From: an uncultured Lysobacter sp. | GTDB taxonomy: Bacteria; Pseudomonadota; Gammaproteobacteria; Xanthomonadales; Xanthomonadaceae | DNA length: 64,000 nt | Reading direction: 5' to 3' | Assembly: GCA_946480055.1 (NCBI GenBank) | Contig: CAMLID010000006.1 | Span: forward strand, 1 to 64,000 | Shown: positions 1 to 8,917 of the stretch, piece after piece | How the letters are laid out: each line of letters begins with the position of its first letter | How positions within the stretch are numbered: position 1 is the stretch's first letter | Translations under genes and position numbers: made by a program | The notes under the pieces: model-generated | Database searches by the model: none | What the model saw: only the letters and a program-made list of their open reading frames with translations | Told to the model about the DNA's origin: nothing

Positions 1-195
1 TCTGTCCCATTTTTTGGCATTGGACTGACGCTCGAGGATCTGCGTCGCGAGGTGTTCTTTTTGGCGTACCACCTTCACTGGCCGCATGGCGAGCTGATGG
101 ACATGCCCACCGAAGACCGACGCAGCTTCGCGCGTCTGCTGATCGAGCAGATCGAACGGGAAAACGCCGAAATCGAATCGTCCAGAGGTCGTTGA
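1..195 (+). CDS. DUF6760-like tail protein, 3' end only
   Basis: The window opens inside this gene; 64 codons remain and end in TGA. The visible part reads LEDLRREVFFLAYHLHWP followed by an acidic MDMPTEDRRSFARLL stretch. This matches the small DUF6760 proteins (pattern: two charged residues, then hydrophobic-AYH-hydrophobic-HW-P, then D/E-L-hydrophobic and a RRR helix) found in contractile tail loci between the tube genes and the tape-measure/baseplate genes. The role is thought to be tail assembly, possibly as a chaperone, and is not established. It is the first visible member of the operon running to 20.5 kb. The 59 bp after the stop contain, in another frame, an acidic Pro/Val/Glu-rich reading that could be a tail lost by frameshift. 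Confidence 0.7.
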   Translation, partial: SVPFFGIGLTLEDLRREVFFLAYHLHWPHGELMDMPTEDRRSFARLLIEQIERENAEIESSRGR

Positions 196-254
196 GCCCG
201 AGGTCGTCGCAGCCGAATCCGTTGCACCGCAGACCGTTGAACAGGAGCCGTTGA

Positions 255-2051
255 ATGCCCATCGGGCTGCTACTCACATCGCTCTCGACGCCGTTGGCCG
301 GACTGGCCACGGCGTTCGAACGGTGGAACGCGGTACTGCGGCTGGAAGCTGTGGTGATGGACCGCGCGCGCAGTGCATTCCTGATGGAATGGTTCGGCGT
401 GCGCGTGCCGCGCCTGGATGGCCGTCTGCGCGTGGTGATCGCCAACATCGCCGCGGTCGGCGAGCGCTATCGCGAGGCGCGCGCCCAATCCAAGGGCGGC
501 CAGACCGGCCCCAACCTGCTCGAACCGGTGGCCGGCCTGGCCGGCATGGCCGCCGGCATGTTCATCAGCCCCAGCGGCTCGATCATGTATCTGTACGCCT
601 GCCTGCGCGAATCGCTGGGCGCGATCCTGTCCAGCGTGCTGACCGTGCTGTTCAGCCCGATCTTCCTGGCCGAGATCACCGGGCTGGGCACCGCGGTCGC
701 GGTGATCGCATTTCCGATCGTGCTGATCGGCGGCTTCGTCGCCGCGATCATCGCCGCGGCCGGCGGACCCAACAGCAGCATGGTCCTGGTGTTCGAGCTG
801 GTCGGCGACGTCGCCCGCGTGATCCAGGGCCTGACCCGCTTCATCGGCCTGCTCACCGGCCCGCGCGAGGCGATCCGTAATCCGCTGCTGCGCGGGATCC
901 TGCGCCTGCTCGACAGCGTCGCCGCATTGCTCGCCCAACTGATCGGCGCAGCGGCCTGGGTGCTGACCCGGATCGGGCCGCTGATCCTGCGCAATGCGAT
1001 CGAGTTTCGAGCGATGCAGCGGCTGGGCGAGTTCGCCTTCGAGCTGATCGGGCGCATCGCGCGCGGCGCGTTCGACGCGCTGGCGCAGCTGTGGCGAAGC
1101 GACGAGGGCCAGCGCGCCTCGCCGTGGGCGATCGTGTTGTCGATGCTGGACCACGTGATGGCCGTGGCCGGGGCCATGGTCGCCGGCGCGCACGCGGTGT
1201 TGTCGGAGGTCGGCCGCCAACTCAGCGAGGGTCTGACCCGGATATCCAACAACGCCACCGGTCACGTACGTCACGTCGCCAGCGCCGCCAGCGCGCTGAT
1301 CGGCAACATCCCGCTGATGCGCACCTTTCTCGGCGGTGCGGCCATGGTCACCGCGGTCCGCTCGATCTTCAGCGGTGGCGCCAGCGCGGTGGCGCCGCCG
1401 GCGCCGCCACCCAGTTCCAGCGGTGGGGCCATCGCCAGCGCACTGGCACCGGCCGGGCTCGCCGTCAGTCTGCTCAACGAACCGCCGCCGCCGAGCCTGG
1501 CCGCGGCCGAGGCCATGGTCGCAGCCGCGCGCGCCGGCGGCGCGCCGATCACCAGCCCCTGGGGACCGGACTACACCACGGCGATGGCCGCGCCGTTCGA
1601 GCTTGATCCGGCCACCGCGGACCTCGCGCGCCAGTTGATCGAACCTCCGGCCAGCGTGTTCGCGGGCGAGCGCCGCGCCATTTCCGAGGAGTTGGGCGGC
1701 GGCACCGTCGAAGCGGGGCTGGACGCGCTGCGCACTCACGAGCTGCGCTATCGCGACCTGCTCTACGCGATCGTCGGCCGAGTGCTGCCGGCGCAGGCGC
1801 GGGTGCGCATTCCCGAACTGCTGGACGCGTTCAACGCCATCGACCGCTACGTCTACGACCACCGCGATACGCCCGAGGGCCCGTCCGAATTCCCGGTCCG
1901 CGACCTGCCCGACAACGGCCGGCTGCGCCCGGTGGTGCGCCGACTGGTGGTGCGTTCGGCCGGCGGCGGCGACGAGGTTTCGCTGCGCAACATCGCCACC
2001 GATCTGAGCCGTCTGCTGCGCGAGCAGACCTATCTGGCTCCGGCGGGGTGA
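255..2051 (+). CDS. Large hydrophobic helical protein, tape-measure-like (1 of 3)
   Basis: This 598-aa protein starts at an ATG preceded by AGGAG at good spacing. No enzyme motif is visible. Residues about 80-170 are strongly hydrophobic and Gly/Ala-rich, with several stretches long enough to span a membrane (LSSVLTVLFSPIFL, VIAFPIVLIGGFVAAII). More hydrophobic or amphipathic helices follow to about residue 370, then a Pro/Ser/Gly linker near 375-395 and a charged, more globular C-terminus. It lies between a DUF6760 gene and two proteins of similar size and texture, directly before the baseplate genes, which is where a tape-measure protein is expected. I infer a length-determining, tube-filling or membrane-inserting part of the injection system. 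It could also be a cargo protein. The family is not recognised. Confidence 0.6.
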   Translation: MPIGLLLTSLSTPLAGLATAFERWNAVLRLEAVVMDRARSAFLMEWFGVRVPRLDGRLRVVIANIAAVGERYREARAQSKGGQTGPNLLEPVAGLAGMAAGMFISPSGSIMYLYACLRESLGAILSSVLTVLFSPIFLAEITGLGTAVAVIAFPIVLIGGFVAAIIAAAGGPNSSMVLVFELVGDVARVIQGLTRFIGLLTGPREAIRNPLLRGILRLLDSVAALLAQLIGAAAWVLTRIGPLILRNAIEFRAMQRLGEFAFELIGRIARGAFDALAQLWRSDEGQRASPWAIVLSMLDHVMAVAGAMVAGAHAVLSEVGRQLSEGLTRISNNATGHVRHVASAASALIGNIPLMRTFLGGAAMVTAVRSIFSGGASAVAPPAPPPSSSGGAIASALAPAGLAVSLLNEPPPPSLAAAEAMVAAARAGGAPITSPWGPDYTTAMAAPFELDPATADLARQLIEPPASVFAGERRAISEELGGGTVEAGLDALRTHELRYRDLLYAIVGRVLPAQARVRIPELLDAFNAIDRYVYDHRDTPEGPSEFPVRDLPDNGRLRPVVRRLVVRSAGGGDEVSLRNIATDLSRLLREQTYLAPAG

Positions 2052-2056
2052 CGGTC

Positions 2057-4030
2057 ATGCCCATCGACCTGCTGCCGATCACCTCCGTCTGGCTGACCGC
2101 GTTCGAGGTCCACCGTCGCCGCATCATCGGCTTGGCCGGGCTGCTCGAACGCTGGCTGGCCGAACGCCACGAGCGCATGGCCGAACTGGAGCGCCGCACC
2201 CGTGCGTTTCCGATCTTCGCCTTCGAAGGCCGCGCGCTGTCGGCGGCGATCGATCCGCAGCAGCACGGCGCGCTACGCGCCTACGCCAATGCCGGATCGG
2301 CCTGGGCCGCGCCGTTCGTGGCCTTCGGCCGCGGCTTCACCCGGATTCCGCAGGCGGTCGAGGACGAACTGATCCTGCCCAACCTGATCGGCGCGATCGA
2401 AGGCGTGTTCGACCTGGTCCGCAGTTCGATCGACCGCCTGATCGAGCCGCGTGCCGGCACTTTCAATCCCGACACTGCGCGCTTCTCCGACGTGTTCGGC
2501 TTGCTGGCGATGGCCTGGCGCGGACTGACCACCAGCACCGGCCAGTTGCGCCTGCTGGTGCGCGACCTCGGCTTGGCCCGCGACCAGTTCGCCACGCCCG
2601 GCGGCGCCGGTGCCGTCGCCCCGGTTCCGGCCGTGCCCGGCGACGCCGCCGCCACTTCGTCGGGCGGCGGCGACATACTGGGCGATATCGGGCGCTACCT
2701 GACCGCGGCCATCGCGCTGCTACCGGCCCTGCCCGACTGGATCTCCACCCTGCTCAGCGCGGCCTCGCTGCGCGCACGCGATTGGCTGCTGGACACCTTC
2801 CAGGGCTTCGAGCGGCGCGTATTCGAACTGCGCCGGCAGGTGCTGGAATTCATGCTGCAGACCCTGCCCGGCCTGCTCCGCGAAGTGCCCGCCCTGGTCG
2901 CGGCGGTCGCGACCATGCTGCAGTGGAGCATCCAGTACTTCGCCCTGGTCGCGCGCATCTACTTCGAGGTCGCGGTGGACGCGCTGACCCGCTTCGTGCG
3001 CGGCATCTACACCTACATCAACGACTTCATCGCCACCATCAACCGGGTGTTGGCGATGATCGACAGCATCCTGAACTTCGACATCCTCGATCTGATCAAG
3101 CCGTTCATGGGCGTCGCCGGCATGGTCATCGACATGATCGGCATCCGCTTCACCGTCAACGACCTGATCGACGTCGGCACCGGCACGGTCAACTTCGTCC
3201 TGTACGCCTCGCTCAAGACCGCGATCTTCGCCGCGCGCAACGCCCTGCGTGCTGCCGGCCCCAGCCGCTTCATCCCCTTCGTCGGATCCGACATCAACAG
3301 CGCCCGGCGCAAGGCGCTATGGGCGCTGGGCCTGGTCGAGCAGATCGTCGACGCGCTGTTCCGCGACACCGGCGGCCCCATGGTCGAGACCGCGGGGCCG
3401 ACGATCACGCCCATGCCCAACCTCTACGACCAGTTGTTCGGCGCGCCGCCGGCCGACCTGGCCAACCAGGTGCGCGCGTTCGGCCGCGCCCTCGGCGTGA
3501 GCGTGCGCGGCCTGTTCGAGCGCGTATCGGGCACGCTGCGCAATCTCGGCGAGGTGTTCTCGCGCACCGCCACCGACCTGGCCCGCACCGGCCCGGCAGG
3601 ACGCATGGAACGCTTCGGCCGCGACGCCGCAGGGCTCGCCAACCAGCTCTACGACGACCAGATACGCACCCTGGGCGAGCGCATCCAGGCGCAGCCGATC
3701 GGTGCGTTCGAGCGCTGGCTGGCCGGCGACGGCTTCCGCATCATCCAGGCCGCGATTCCGCTGTACATCGCCGAGATGCGCACCTGGTGGCGCGAGCAAG
3801 CGCGCGCGGGCGAAGAATCCATGGTCGAGATCACCCCGACCTCGCCGCACATCCTGGCCAGGCGCGTGCGCCTGGGCCGGGTGCGGGTGCCGCGCCTGAC
3901 CTTGCGCGCCAACGGCCGCGCCCACGACGAGGCGCTGGTGCGCGAGCTGGCGCAGCGTTTCCACGACGCCGTGCGCGCGGCGTATTCCGACGGCCAGCGC
4001 GAGCTGGCGCAGATCGCGGGAGCGGCCTGA
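2057..4030 (+). CDS. Large hydrophobic helical protein, tape-measure-like (2 of 3)
   Basis: This is a 657-aa protein. I chose the ATG at 2057 because GGGGTGA sits 5 bases upstream; a GTG at 2048 that overlaps the previous stop is possible. The N-terminus (MPIDLLPITSVWLTAFE) resembles the start of the preceding protein (MPIGLLLTSLSTPLAGLATA), which suggests paralogy. Hydrophobic helices dominate residues about 220-400 (for example IGRYLTAAIALLPALPDWI). Near residue 555 is FERWLAGDGF, a motif repeated in the next protein as YEQWLAGDGL. The C-terminus is basic and globular. No catalytic motif is visible. It is packed tightly between its neighbours in the tail operon, and the likely role is tape measure or tube lumen component. 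That is inference from position and composition. Confidence 0.6.
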   Translation: MPIDLLPITSVWLTAFEVHRRRIIGLAGLLERWLAERHERMAELERRTRAFPIFAFEGRALSAAIDPQQHGALRAYANAGSAWAAPFVAFGRGFTRIPQAVEDELILPNLIGAIEGVFDLVRSSIDRLIEPRAGTFNPDTARFSDVFGLLAMAWRGLTTSTGQLRLLVRDLGLARDQFATPGGAGAVAPVPAVPGDAAATSSGGGDILGDIGRYLTAAIALLPALPDWISTLLSAASLRARDWLLDTFQGFERRVFELRRQVLEFMLQTLPGLLREVPALVAAVATMLQWSIQYFALVARIYFEVAVDALTRFVRGIYTYINDFIATINRVLAMIDSILNFDILDLIKPFMGVAGMVIDMIGIRFTVNDLIDVGTGTVNFVLYASLKTAIFAARNALRAAGPSRFIPFVGSDINSARRKALWALGLVEQIVDALFRDTGGPMVETAGPTITPMPNLYDQLFGAPPADLANQVRAFGRALGVSVRGLFERVSGTLRNLGEVFSRTATDLARTGPAGRMERFGRDAAGLANQLYDDQIRTLGERIQAQPIGAFERWLAGDGFRIIQAAIPLYIAEMRTWWREQARAGEESMVEITPTSPHILARRVRLGRVRVPRLTLRANGRAHDEALVRELAQRFHDAVRAAYSDGQRELAQIAGAA

Positions 4031-4033
4031 GCC

Positions 4034-5875
4034 ATGAGCGACGAGATCGTCACCCAGATGGGCCTGCTGCTCACCCAGATCCGCGGCGTGCGCAGCACGC
4101 TGGATCAGGTCGCGCAGGCGACCGCACGCTACGCCGGCTTCGCCTTCGCCGAGGCGTTCACCCCCGGCGGCCGTTTCGGCGCGCCGCCGATGCGCGGCGG
4201 CGCCCTGCTGGTGCACGTCAACAACCTGCGCGATCTGGTCGCCAGCAGCGGCATCGCCGGCTTCTTCGAAGGCCTGCTCGGCGGCATCGGCCGCTTCTTC
4301 GGCGGCCTGTTCGGCGGATTGATCGGCGGCACCATCGCCGGCGTCGCCTTGCCGGTGATGATCTGGAAGGTCGATTCCATCGTCACCACGCTGCGCAACA
4401 TTCTCGACCGGCTCGGCATCGGCGGCGCCACGCCGGCCCGGCCCGGCGCCGCGCGCGAGCCCGAAGACTCGCCCAACGCCTCGGTCGCCGGCCAGCCGCT
4501 GACCGATCAGATCGGCGAGTTCCGCGAGATCCTGAGCCTGATCACCGGCCTGTTCGAGGCCTCCGGCAACGGCAGCCCCGCGCCGGAGCGTATGGAAAGT
4601 TCGGTGACGCCGCAGCACGAGCGCTGGATGACCATGCTGCGTTCGGTCGAGAACGTGGTCGGCGGCGTGACCCAGATCGTCAAGGGGCTGATCATTCTGG
4701 TGCCGATGTTGATCGGCAGCCTGGCCCTGCTGATCGACAAGCTGGATTCGATCAAGCTGGCCTTCGTCGAGATGATCCAGTTCATCCTGCGCAACGTGAT
4801 GCTGTTGCGCGGCGTGGTCCTGGTTACCGTGTTCGACCTGCTCGGCGTGGCCGCGCGGCTGGCCGCCGGTCTGGTGCAGGTGGTCGGACAGATGGTGCAG
4901 GGCCTGCTGACCAGCCTGTTCGACATCGCCGGCACCGTGCTGCAGGGCGCGCTGGCGGTGTTCCAGTTCCTCGCCGGCGGATTGCAACGCGTGGTCAACG
5001 GCATGCTGCGCTGGCTGGTGGACACCTTGTTCGTGGTGCTGGCGCGTTTCGGCGACCTGCGCATCTTCCGCCTGATCACCCACCTGATCCAGGTATTGCC
5101 GGCGGTGCTGCCGCCGCTGTACGAGCTGATCCGCGGCAGCAGCCCGCCGCTGACCGCGACCCAACAGACCGCGTTGGACAACGCCGCCGCGCTGGCCCTG
5201 CCTGGCCCGGCGTTCCCGTCCGGAACCCTGCCCTCGTCGCTGCTGCCGGCGATGCCCGACGTCGCCGACCTGGCGATGCCGGCCGCGGCGCTGGCGACCC
5301 TGCGCACGCAGATGGACAGCCTGCGCGACGGCCTGATCCGCGGCGTCGGCGACCTCAGCAACAGCGTGGCCACCGGTTTCGCCCAGCTCTCGGCGCGCTT
5401 CGATTCGATGATCTCGACCGAGCTGGATCGCAGCCGCAGCGACTACGCAGCCAACCTGCAGTCGGTGCGCGAGCGTTCGGCCGAATTCGCCAATGCCTTC
5501 GCCGAGGCCGAACGCGCGGTGCGCGAACGTCCCGCGACCGGCCTGGAGGCGATCGCCCATGCCTACGAGCAATGGCTGGCTGGCGACGGCCTCAGCGGCC
5601 TGCTGGGCCGGATCACCGACCTGTTCCGCGCCACCCCGCCCGGCGACAGCGGCTCCATCCCCGGCGCCATCGTCGGCGAGACCGTGGACCGGCCGCGCGC
5701 TTCGATCGAGATCCAGGAAGTGATCATCGACCTCACACCGCCTCCGCCGGAGGATGGCGAACCCGGCCGCGCGCCCATGCTGATGTCGCCGGAACTGATG
5801 TACGCGCAACTGCTCGCCTACCAGCGCGAGCTCGCCCAGCGCGGCTCAGACGATTCCGCCTTGCTGCCCGCCTGA
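4034..5875 (+). CDS. Large hydrophobic helical protein, tape-measure-like (3 of 3)
   Basis: This 613-aa protein begins 3 bases after the previous stop. Residues about 75-115 hold a Gly-Phe-Leu-rich helix-turn pattern (FFEGLLGGIGRFFGGLFGGL) typical of membrane-active segments. A second long hydrophobic block covers about 210-370 (IVKGLIILVPMLIGSLALLI and onwards). A helical region with heptad-like spacing follows (about 420-510), then YEQWLAGDGL near residue 515, shared with the preceding protein, and a Pro-rich tail containing TPPPPEDGEPG. Its C-terminus reaches the tube-cap gene after a 13-bp gap. Three consecutive proteins of 600-660 aa with the same texture are unusual, since most contractile systems have one tape measure. 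The function is not known. Confidence 0.6.
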   Translation: MSDEIVTQMGLLLTQIRGVRSTLDQVAQATARYAGFAFAEAFTPGGRFGAPPMRGGALLVHVNNLRDLVASSGIAGFFEGLLGGIGRFFGGLFGGLIGGTIAGVALPVMIWKVDSIVTTLRNILDRLGIGGATPARPGAAREPEDSPNASVAGQPLTDQIGEFREILSLITGLFEASGNGSPAPERMESSVTPQHERWMTMLRSVENVVGGVTQIVKGLIILVPMLIGSLALLIDKLDSIKLAFVEMIQFILRNVMLLRGVVLVTVFDLLGVAARLAAGLVQVVGQMVQGLLTSLFDIAGTVLQGALAVFQFLAGGLQRVVNGMLRWLVDTLFVVLARFGDLRIFRLITHLIQVLPAVLPPLYELIRGSSPPLTATQQTALDNAAALALPGPAFPSGTLPSSLLPAMPDVADLAMPAAALATLRTQMDSLRDGLIRGVGDLSNSVATGFAQLSARFDSMISTELDRSRSDYAANLQSVRERSAEFANAFAEAERAVRERPATGLEAIAHAYEQWLAGDGLSGLLGRITDLFRATPPGDSGSIPGAIVGETVDRPRASIEIQEVIIDLTPPPPEDGEPGRAPMLMSPELMYAQLLAYQRELAQRGSDDSALLPA

Positions 5876-5888
5876 CAGGAGACGAGAC

Positions 5889-6635
5889 ATGCCCGCCTAC
5901 GGATACCTCGCCTGCTGGAACAGCCTGCCGCCGCTGGTGTTCCGCTTCCAGTTCAACCCCGAATCGCTGACCGAGAAGCGCGGCTACAAGTACACCGATG
6001 TCGAAAACTTCGGCAACTGGGCCTTCGACAAGACCTCGGCGGCGATGAGCGCCAGCCAGCCCTGGTACGTGAAACTGGCGACCGCGCCGGCCGGCGCGCT
6101 CGAGGACCTCAAGGAATTCGGTCCGCAACTGGTGCGCACCCATCCGTTGGAAGCCGGCTGCGGCGAGCCGCGCACCTTCGCTCTGGATTTCGTGCTCGAC
6201 GGCCTGGTGCGTCCGGAAGGCTCCACTGCCGACGTCGGCAACCTCTACGACGGCGACATCACGCCCGATCTCGCCCTGCTGCGCTCGTTCGTCAATCCCG
6301 GCGTCGACGTGGGCAGCCTGGTCGAGTGGATCAGCAGCGGTTTCGAGAAGACCTTCTCGCCGCCACTGTGCACGCTGATCTACGGCGGCATCAACACCGA
6401 CTGCGTGATGGAGAACCTCAGCATCAAGATCACCCGCTTCAACGCCGACACCTCGCCCTCGCGGGCGGAGATCAGCGTCAGCCTGAAGCAGCAGACCAAG
6501 GCGATTTCGCCGCTGATCGAAACCATCGAGCGCTACGTCAACGTCGCCCGGACCATGGGTCGCTCCGGCTACGGCATGGACTACGTCAACGTGCTGCCGG
6601 GCGCGTCGGTCATCAAACACATCTTCGATCTCTAG
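5889..6635 (+). CDS. CIS tube-cap/hub protein, Pvc7 N-domain-like
   Basis: This 248-aa protein starts at an ATG after AGGAGACGAGAC. It opens with FRFQFNPESLTEKRGYKY, the FNPE signature of the contractile-injection-system tube protein domain that forms the N-terminal part of Pvc7/Afp7. That domain joins the inner tube to the spike hub. The middle (LDFVLDGLVRPEG) and the conserved ITRFNADTSPSRAEISVSLK strand pair fit the same fold. In PVC-type systems one polypeptide carries this domain and a LysM domain. Here the LysM part is a separate gene immediately downstream. It acts in the assembling particle between tube and baseplate. Confidence 0.75.
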   Translation: MPAYGYLACWNSLPPLVFRFQFNPESLTEKRGYKYTDVENFGNWAFDKTSAAMSASQPWYVKLATAPAGALEDLKEFGPQLVRTHPLEAGCGEPRTFALDFVLDGLVRPEGSTADVGNLYDGDITPDLALLRSFVNPGVDVGSLVEWISSGFEKTFSPPLCTLIYGGINTDCVMENLSIKITRFNADTSPSRAEISVSLKQQTKAISPLIETIERYVNVARTMGRSGYGMDYVNVLPGASVIKHIFDL

Positions 6636-6648
6636 GAGCACCGCGCGC

Positions 6649-6969
6649 ATGTCCGTTTCCGCACGATCGCGATACGCCCGCCTGGCGCCGATGCAGGCCC
6701 CCGACGCCGACGGCGTGGTGCGCACCGCGCTGCCGATCCGCCGCCACGAGGGCGTGCCCGCGAGCTCGGCGCGTTACGCGCACCTGGTCACCGGCGCCGA
6801 ATCGCTGGAATACCTGGCCTGGCGCTATCAGGGTTCCAGCGAAGCCTGGTGGCGCCTGGCCGACGCCAACCCGCTGCGCTTTCCGCTGGAATGGCGCCCG
6901 GGCGACAAACTCGATATCGCGTCCGGCACCGGCGCTCCCGGCCTGGTCGAACGCGACCGGCGCTTCTGA
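6649..6969 (+). CDS. LysM-like baseplate protein
   Basis: This is a 106-aa protein. Residues about 40-95 read YAHLVTGAESLEYLAWRYQG, then a WWRLADANP motif and a final GDKLDIAS strand. This is the LysM-like fold seen in tail proteins such as P2 gpX and the C-terminal part of Pvc7, where it helps seat the hub in the baseplate rather than bind peptidoglycan. It sits 13 bp after the tube-cap gene and 9 bp before gpD, so the two-gene pair 5889-6969 probably replaces a single Pvc7. The start is the ATG at 6649, about 14 bases after TAGGAG. Confidence 0.7.
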   Translation: MSVSARSRYARLAPMQAPDADGVVRTALPIRRHEGVPASSARYAHLVTGAESLEYLAWRYQGSSEAWWRLADANPLRFPLEWRPGDKLDIASGTGAPGLVERDRRF

Positions 6970-6978
6970 GGACGCGTC

Positions 6979-8100
6979 ATGAGCGACAGCCGCCAGCCGT
7001 ACAAGCGTGTGCACCTGCAGGGCATCGACATCAGCGCCAACGTGCGCAGTGCCGAGGTCGAGGACAACGATCGCCTGATCGACAAGGCGGTGGTGGTGCT
7101 CAACGACCCCAGCGGCAGCGGCAGCGAAGCGCCGCGCGAGGGCAACACCCTGCTGGTCGACCTGGGCTGGGGCGAGAACCATGCGGTGCTGTTCGAAGGC
7201 GAAGTCACCCAGATCGCGAACGCGGCGGCAGGCTGCAATCCCAAGCAACTGACCATCACCGCGCTGGACCTGTCGTACCGGATCCGCAAGCGTCCGTTCC
7301 GCGCCACCCACCACGTCGGCACACTGAGTTCGATCCTGCGCTCCATCGTCACCCGCGAGCCCACCACCGGCATCGAGGTCGGCCAGATCGAACCCAGCCC
7401 GGACCCGGAGTTCACCGAGGCAGCGCCGTTGCGCCAGACCACCCAGAACGATTGGGACTTCATCGTGCTGTTGGCGCGGCGGTATTCCTGCCGCGCCTTC
7501 GTCGAATACAACGGCGGCGCCTCGAAGTTCTACTTCATTCCGCTCGCGCGTCTGACCGAGGGCGAGGCCATGGGCACACTGGCCGCTACCGGCATGGCCG
7601 GGCGCATCACCCGCTTCTCCTACGAACGCACCGCCAGCGCCGCCTCGCCGCGACGCACCACCGCCACGGTGGATCCGATCAGCGGCGACACCGTGACCAC
7701 CACGCCGCCACCGGCACCGGTCGAGCCCGCGCACGCGCCCAGCGAAACCGTCGCCGAGGCCGGCGGCGCGCCGCTGGACAGCGCGCTCGCCGTCGCCAGC
7801 GAAGCCACCGAAACGCCGCAAAGCCAGCGCCCGGAGACCTTCACCCCGGGCACGCCCTCCAGCCCCGCGCGCGCGACCAGCGATGCCGCCCAGGACCCGA
7901 CCATGGCGCTGGGCTTCACCGCCCGCGGCGCCTGCGTGGGCACGGTGATGTTGCGCGCCAAGGGCGCGGTCGACGTCACCGGCATCAGCGGCTGGGGCGC
8001 CGGGCGCTGGTACGTGCGCAAGGTCAAGCACACGGTGCGCACCGCCTCCGGTGGCGGCATGTCGCCGGGCTACACCTCCGAATTCGAACTCACCCGCTAG
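6979..8100 (+). CDS. Phage late control gpD-like hub protein (gp27-like)
   Basis: This is a 373-aa homologue of the gpD/gp27 hub domain that forms the N-terminal part of VgrG and Pvc8. The evidence is the N-terminal beta-barrel segment (ISANVRSAEVEDNDRLIDKA), the central RQTTQNDWDFIVLLARRYS motif characteristic of this family, and the C-terminal VMLRAKGAVDVTGISGWGAG strand. Between these, residues about 233-313 form a low-complexity Thr/Pro/Ala/Ser linker that splits the second barrel, which is unusually long for the family. The next gene encodes the OB-fold and needle half, so the VgrG-type spike is made from two chains. Confidence 0.8.
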   Translation: MSDSRQPYKRVHLQGIDISANVRSAEVEDNDRLIDKAVVVLNDPSGSGSEAPREGNTLLVDLGWGENHAVLFEGEVTQIANAAAGCNPKQLTITALDLSYRIRKRPFRATHHVGTLSSILRSIVTREPTTGIEVGQIEPSPDPEFTEAAPLRQTTQNDWDFIVLLARRYSCRAFVEYNGGASKFYFIPLARLTEGEAMGTLAATGMAGRITRFSYERTASAASPRRTTATVDPISGDTVTTTPPPAPVEPAHAPSETVAEAGGAPLDSALAVASEATETPQSQRPETFTPGTPSSPARATSDAAQDPTMALGFTARGACVGTVMLRAKGAVDVTGISGWGAGRWYVRKVKHTVRTASGGGMSPGYTSEFELTR

Positions 8101-8106
8101 GACGCC

Positions 8107-8904
8107 ATGAACGCCATCCACCGTCACGCCGAACGCTGGTACGGAAAGTACAGCGGCACCGTCACCGACAACGAAGACCCGGATCAGCAGGGCTGCGTCA
8201 TGGTCAACGTACCGGCGATCTTCGGCACCGAGCTCGCGGTCAGCGCGCGTCCGTGCTTTCCCTACGGCCACTTCTTCGTACCGCCGGTCGGCACCAAGGT
8301 CTGGGTCGAGTTCGAGGGCGGCGATCCCGAGTTCGCGATCTGGGTCGGCGCCTGGTATCCGAAGACCGCGACGCCGCAGGAGAGCCGGGTCACGCCGCCG
8401 CACAACCGCGTGATCCAGACCGCCAGCGGCCACACCATCGAGCTCAACGATACCGACGACGCCGCACGCGTGGTGATCAGGCACAAGGACAATTCCTTCC
8501 TCGCCATCGACGAGAAGGGCAGCGTGGTGGTGTCGAACAAGACCGGCTCCACGCTCTATCTCAACGCCGACAAGGGCGAGGCCTCGCTTATGTCCGAGCA
8601 GGGCCACGTGATGGCGATGAACGCCGACGGCGTGGTGCTGATGAACAAGGACGGCGCCAGCCTCGATCTCACCGGCGACACCGTGCGCATCACCGCTGCG
8701 AACATTCTGCTCGAGGGCACCACGGTCTCGGTCGGCAGCGGCGCCAGCGAGCCCACCCTGTTGGGCAAGCAGTTCGAGATGCTGTGGACCCTGTTCACCA
8801 CTCACTTCCATCCCACCGCGATGGGGCCCACCGGTCCGACGCCGATCGCGCCCAGCCTGGCGTTGCTGCCGACGCATTTCACCGGCTCGGTCCTGGTGAA
8901 GTGA
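8107..8904 (+). CDS. Baseplate spike protein gpV/gp5-like
   Basis: This 265-aa protein has an N-terminal OB-fold (residues 10-90, including YSGTVTDNEDPDQQGCVMV and FEGGDPEFAIWVGAWYP) that matches the baseplate assembly protein V/gp5 family. A region of short alternating beta strands follows (about 105-215), fitting a triple-stranded needle. Near residue 233 is THFHPTAMGPTGP. P2 gpV and relatives have an HxH motif that binds an iron ion at the tip, and HFH here fits that arrangement. It should trimerise on the gpD hub and form the central piercing spike. Spacing to gpD is 6 bp. Confidence 0.8.
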   Translation: MNAIHRHAERWYGKYSGTVTDNEDPDQQGCVMVNVPAIFGTELAVSARPCFPYGHFFVPPVGTKVWVEFEGGDPEFAIWVGAWYPKTATPQESRVTPPHNRVIQTASGHTIELNDTDDAARVVIRHKDNSFLAIDEKGSVVVSNKTGSTLYLNADKGEASLMSEQGHVMAMNADGVVLMNKDGASLDLTGDTVRITAANILLEGTTVSVGSGASEPTLLGKQFEMLWTLFTTHFHPTAMGPTGPTPIAPSLALLPTHFTGSVLVK

Positions 8905-8917
8905 GGAGACCGCACGC

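Noticed and set aside
2048..2056. GTG start for the second tape-measure-like gene
   Set aside because: It overlaps the previous stop and has no Shine-Dalgarno site of its own, while ATG 2057 has GGGGTGA at correct spacing.
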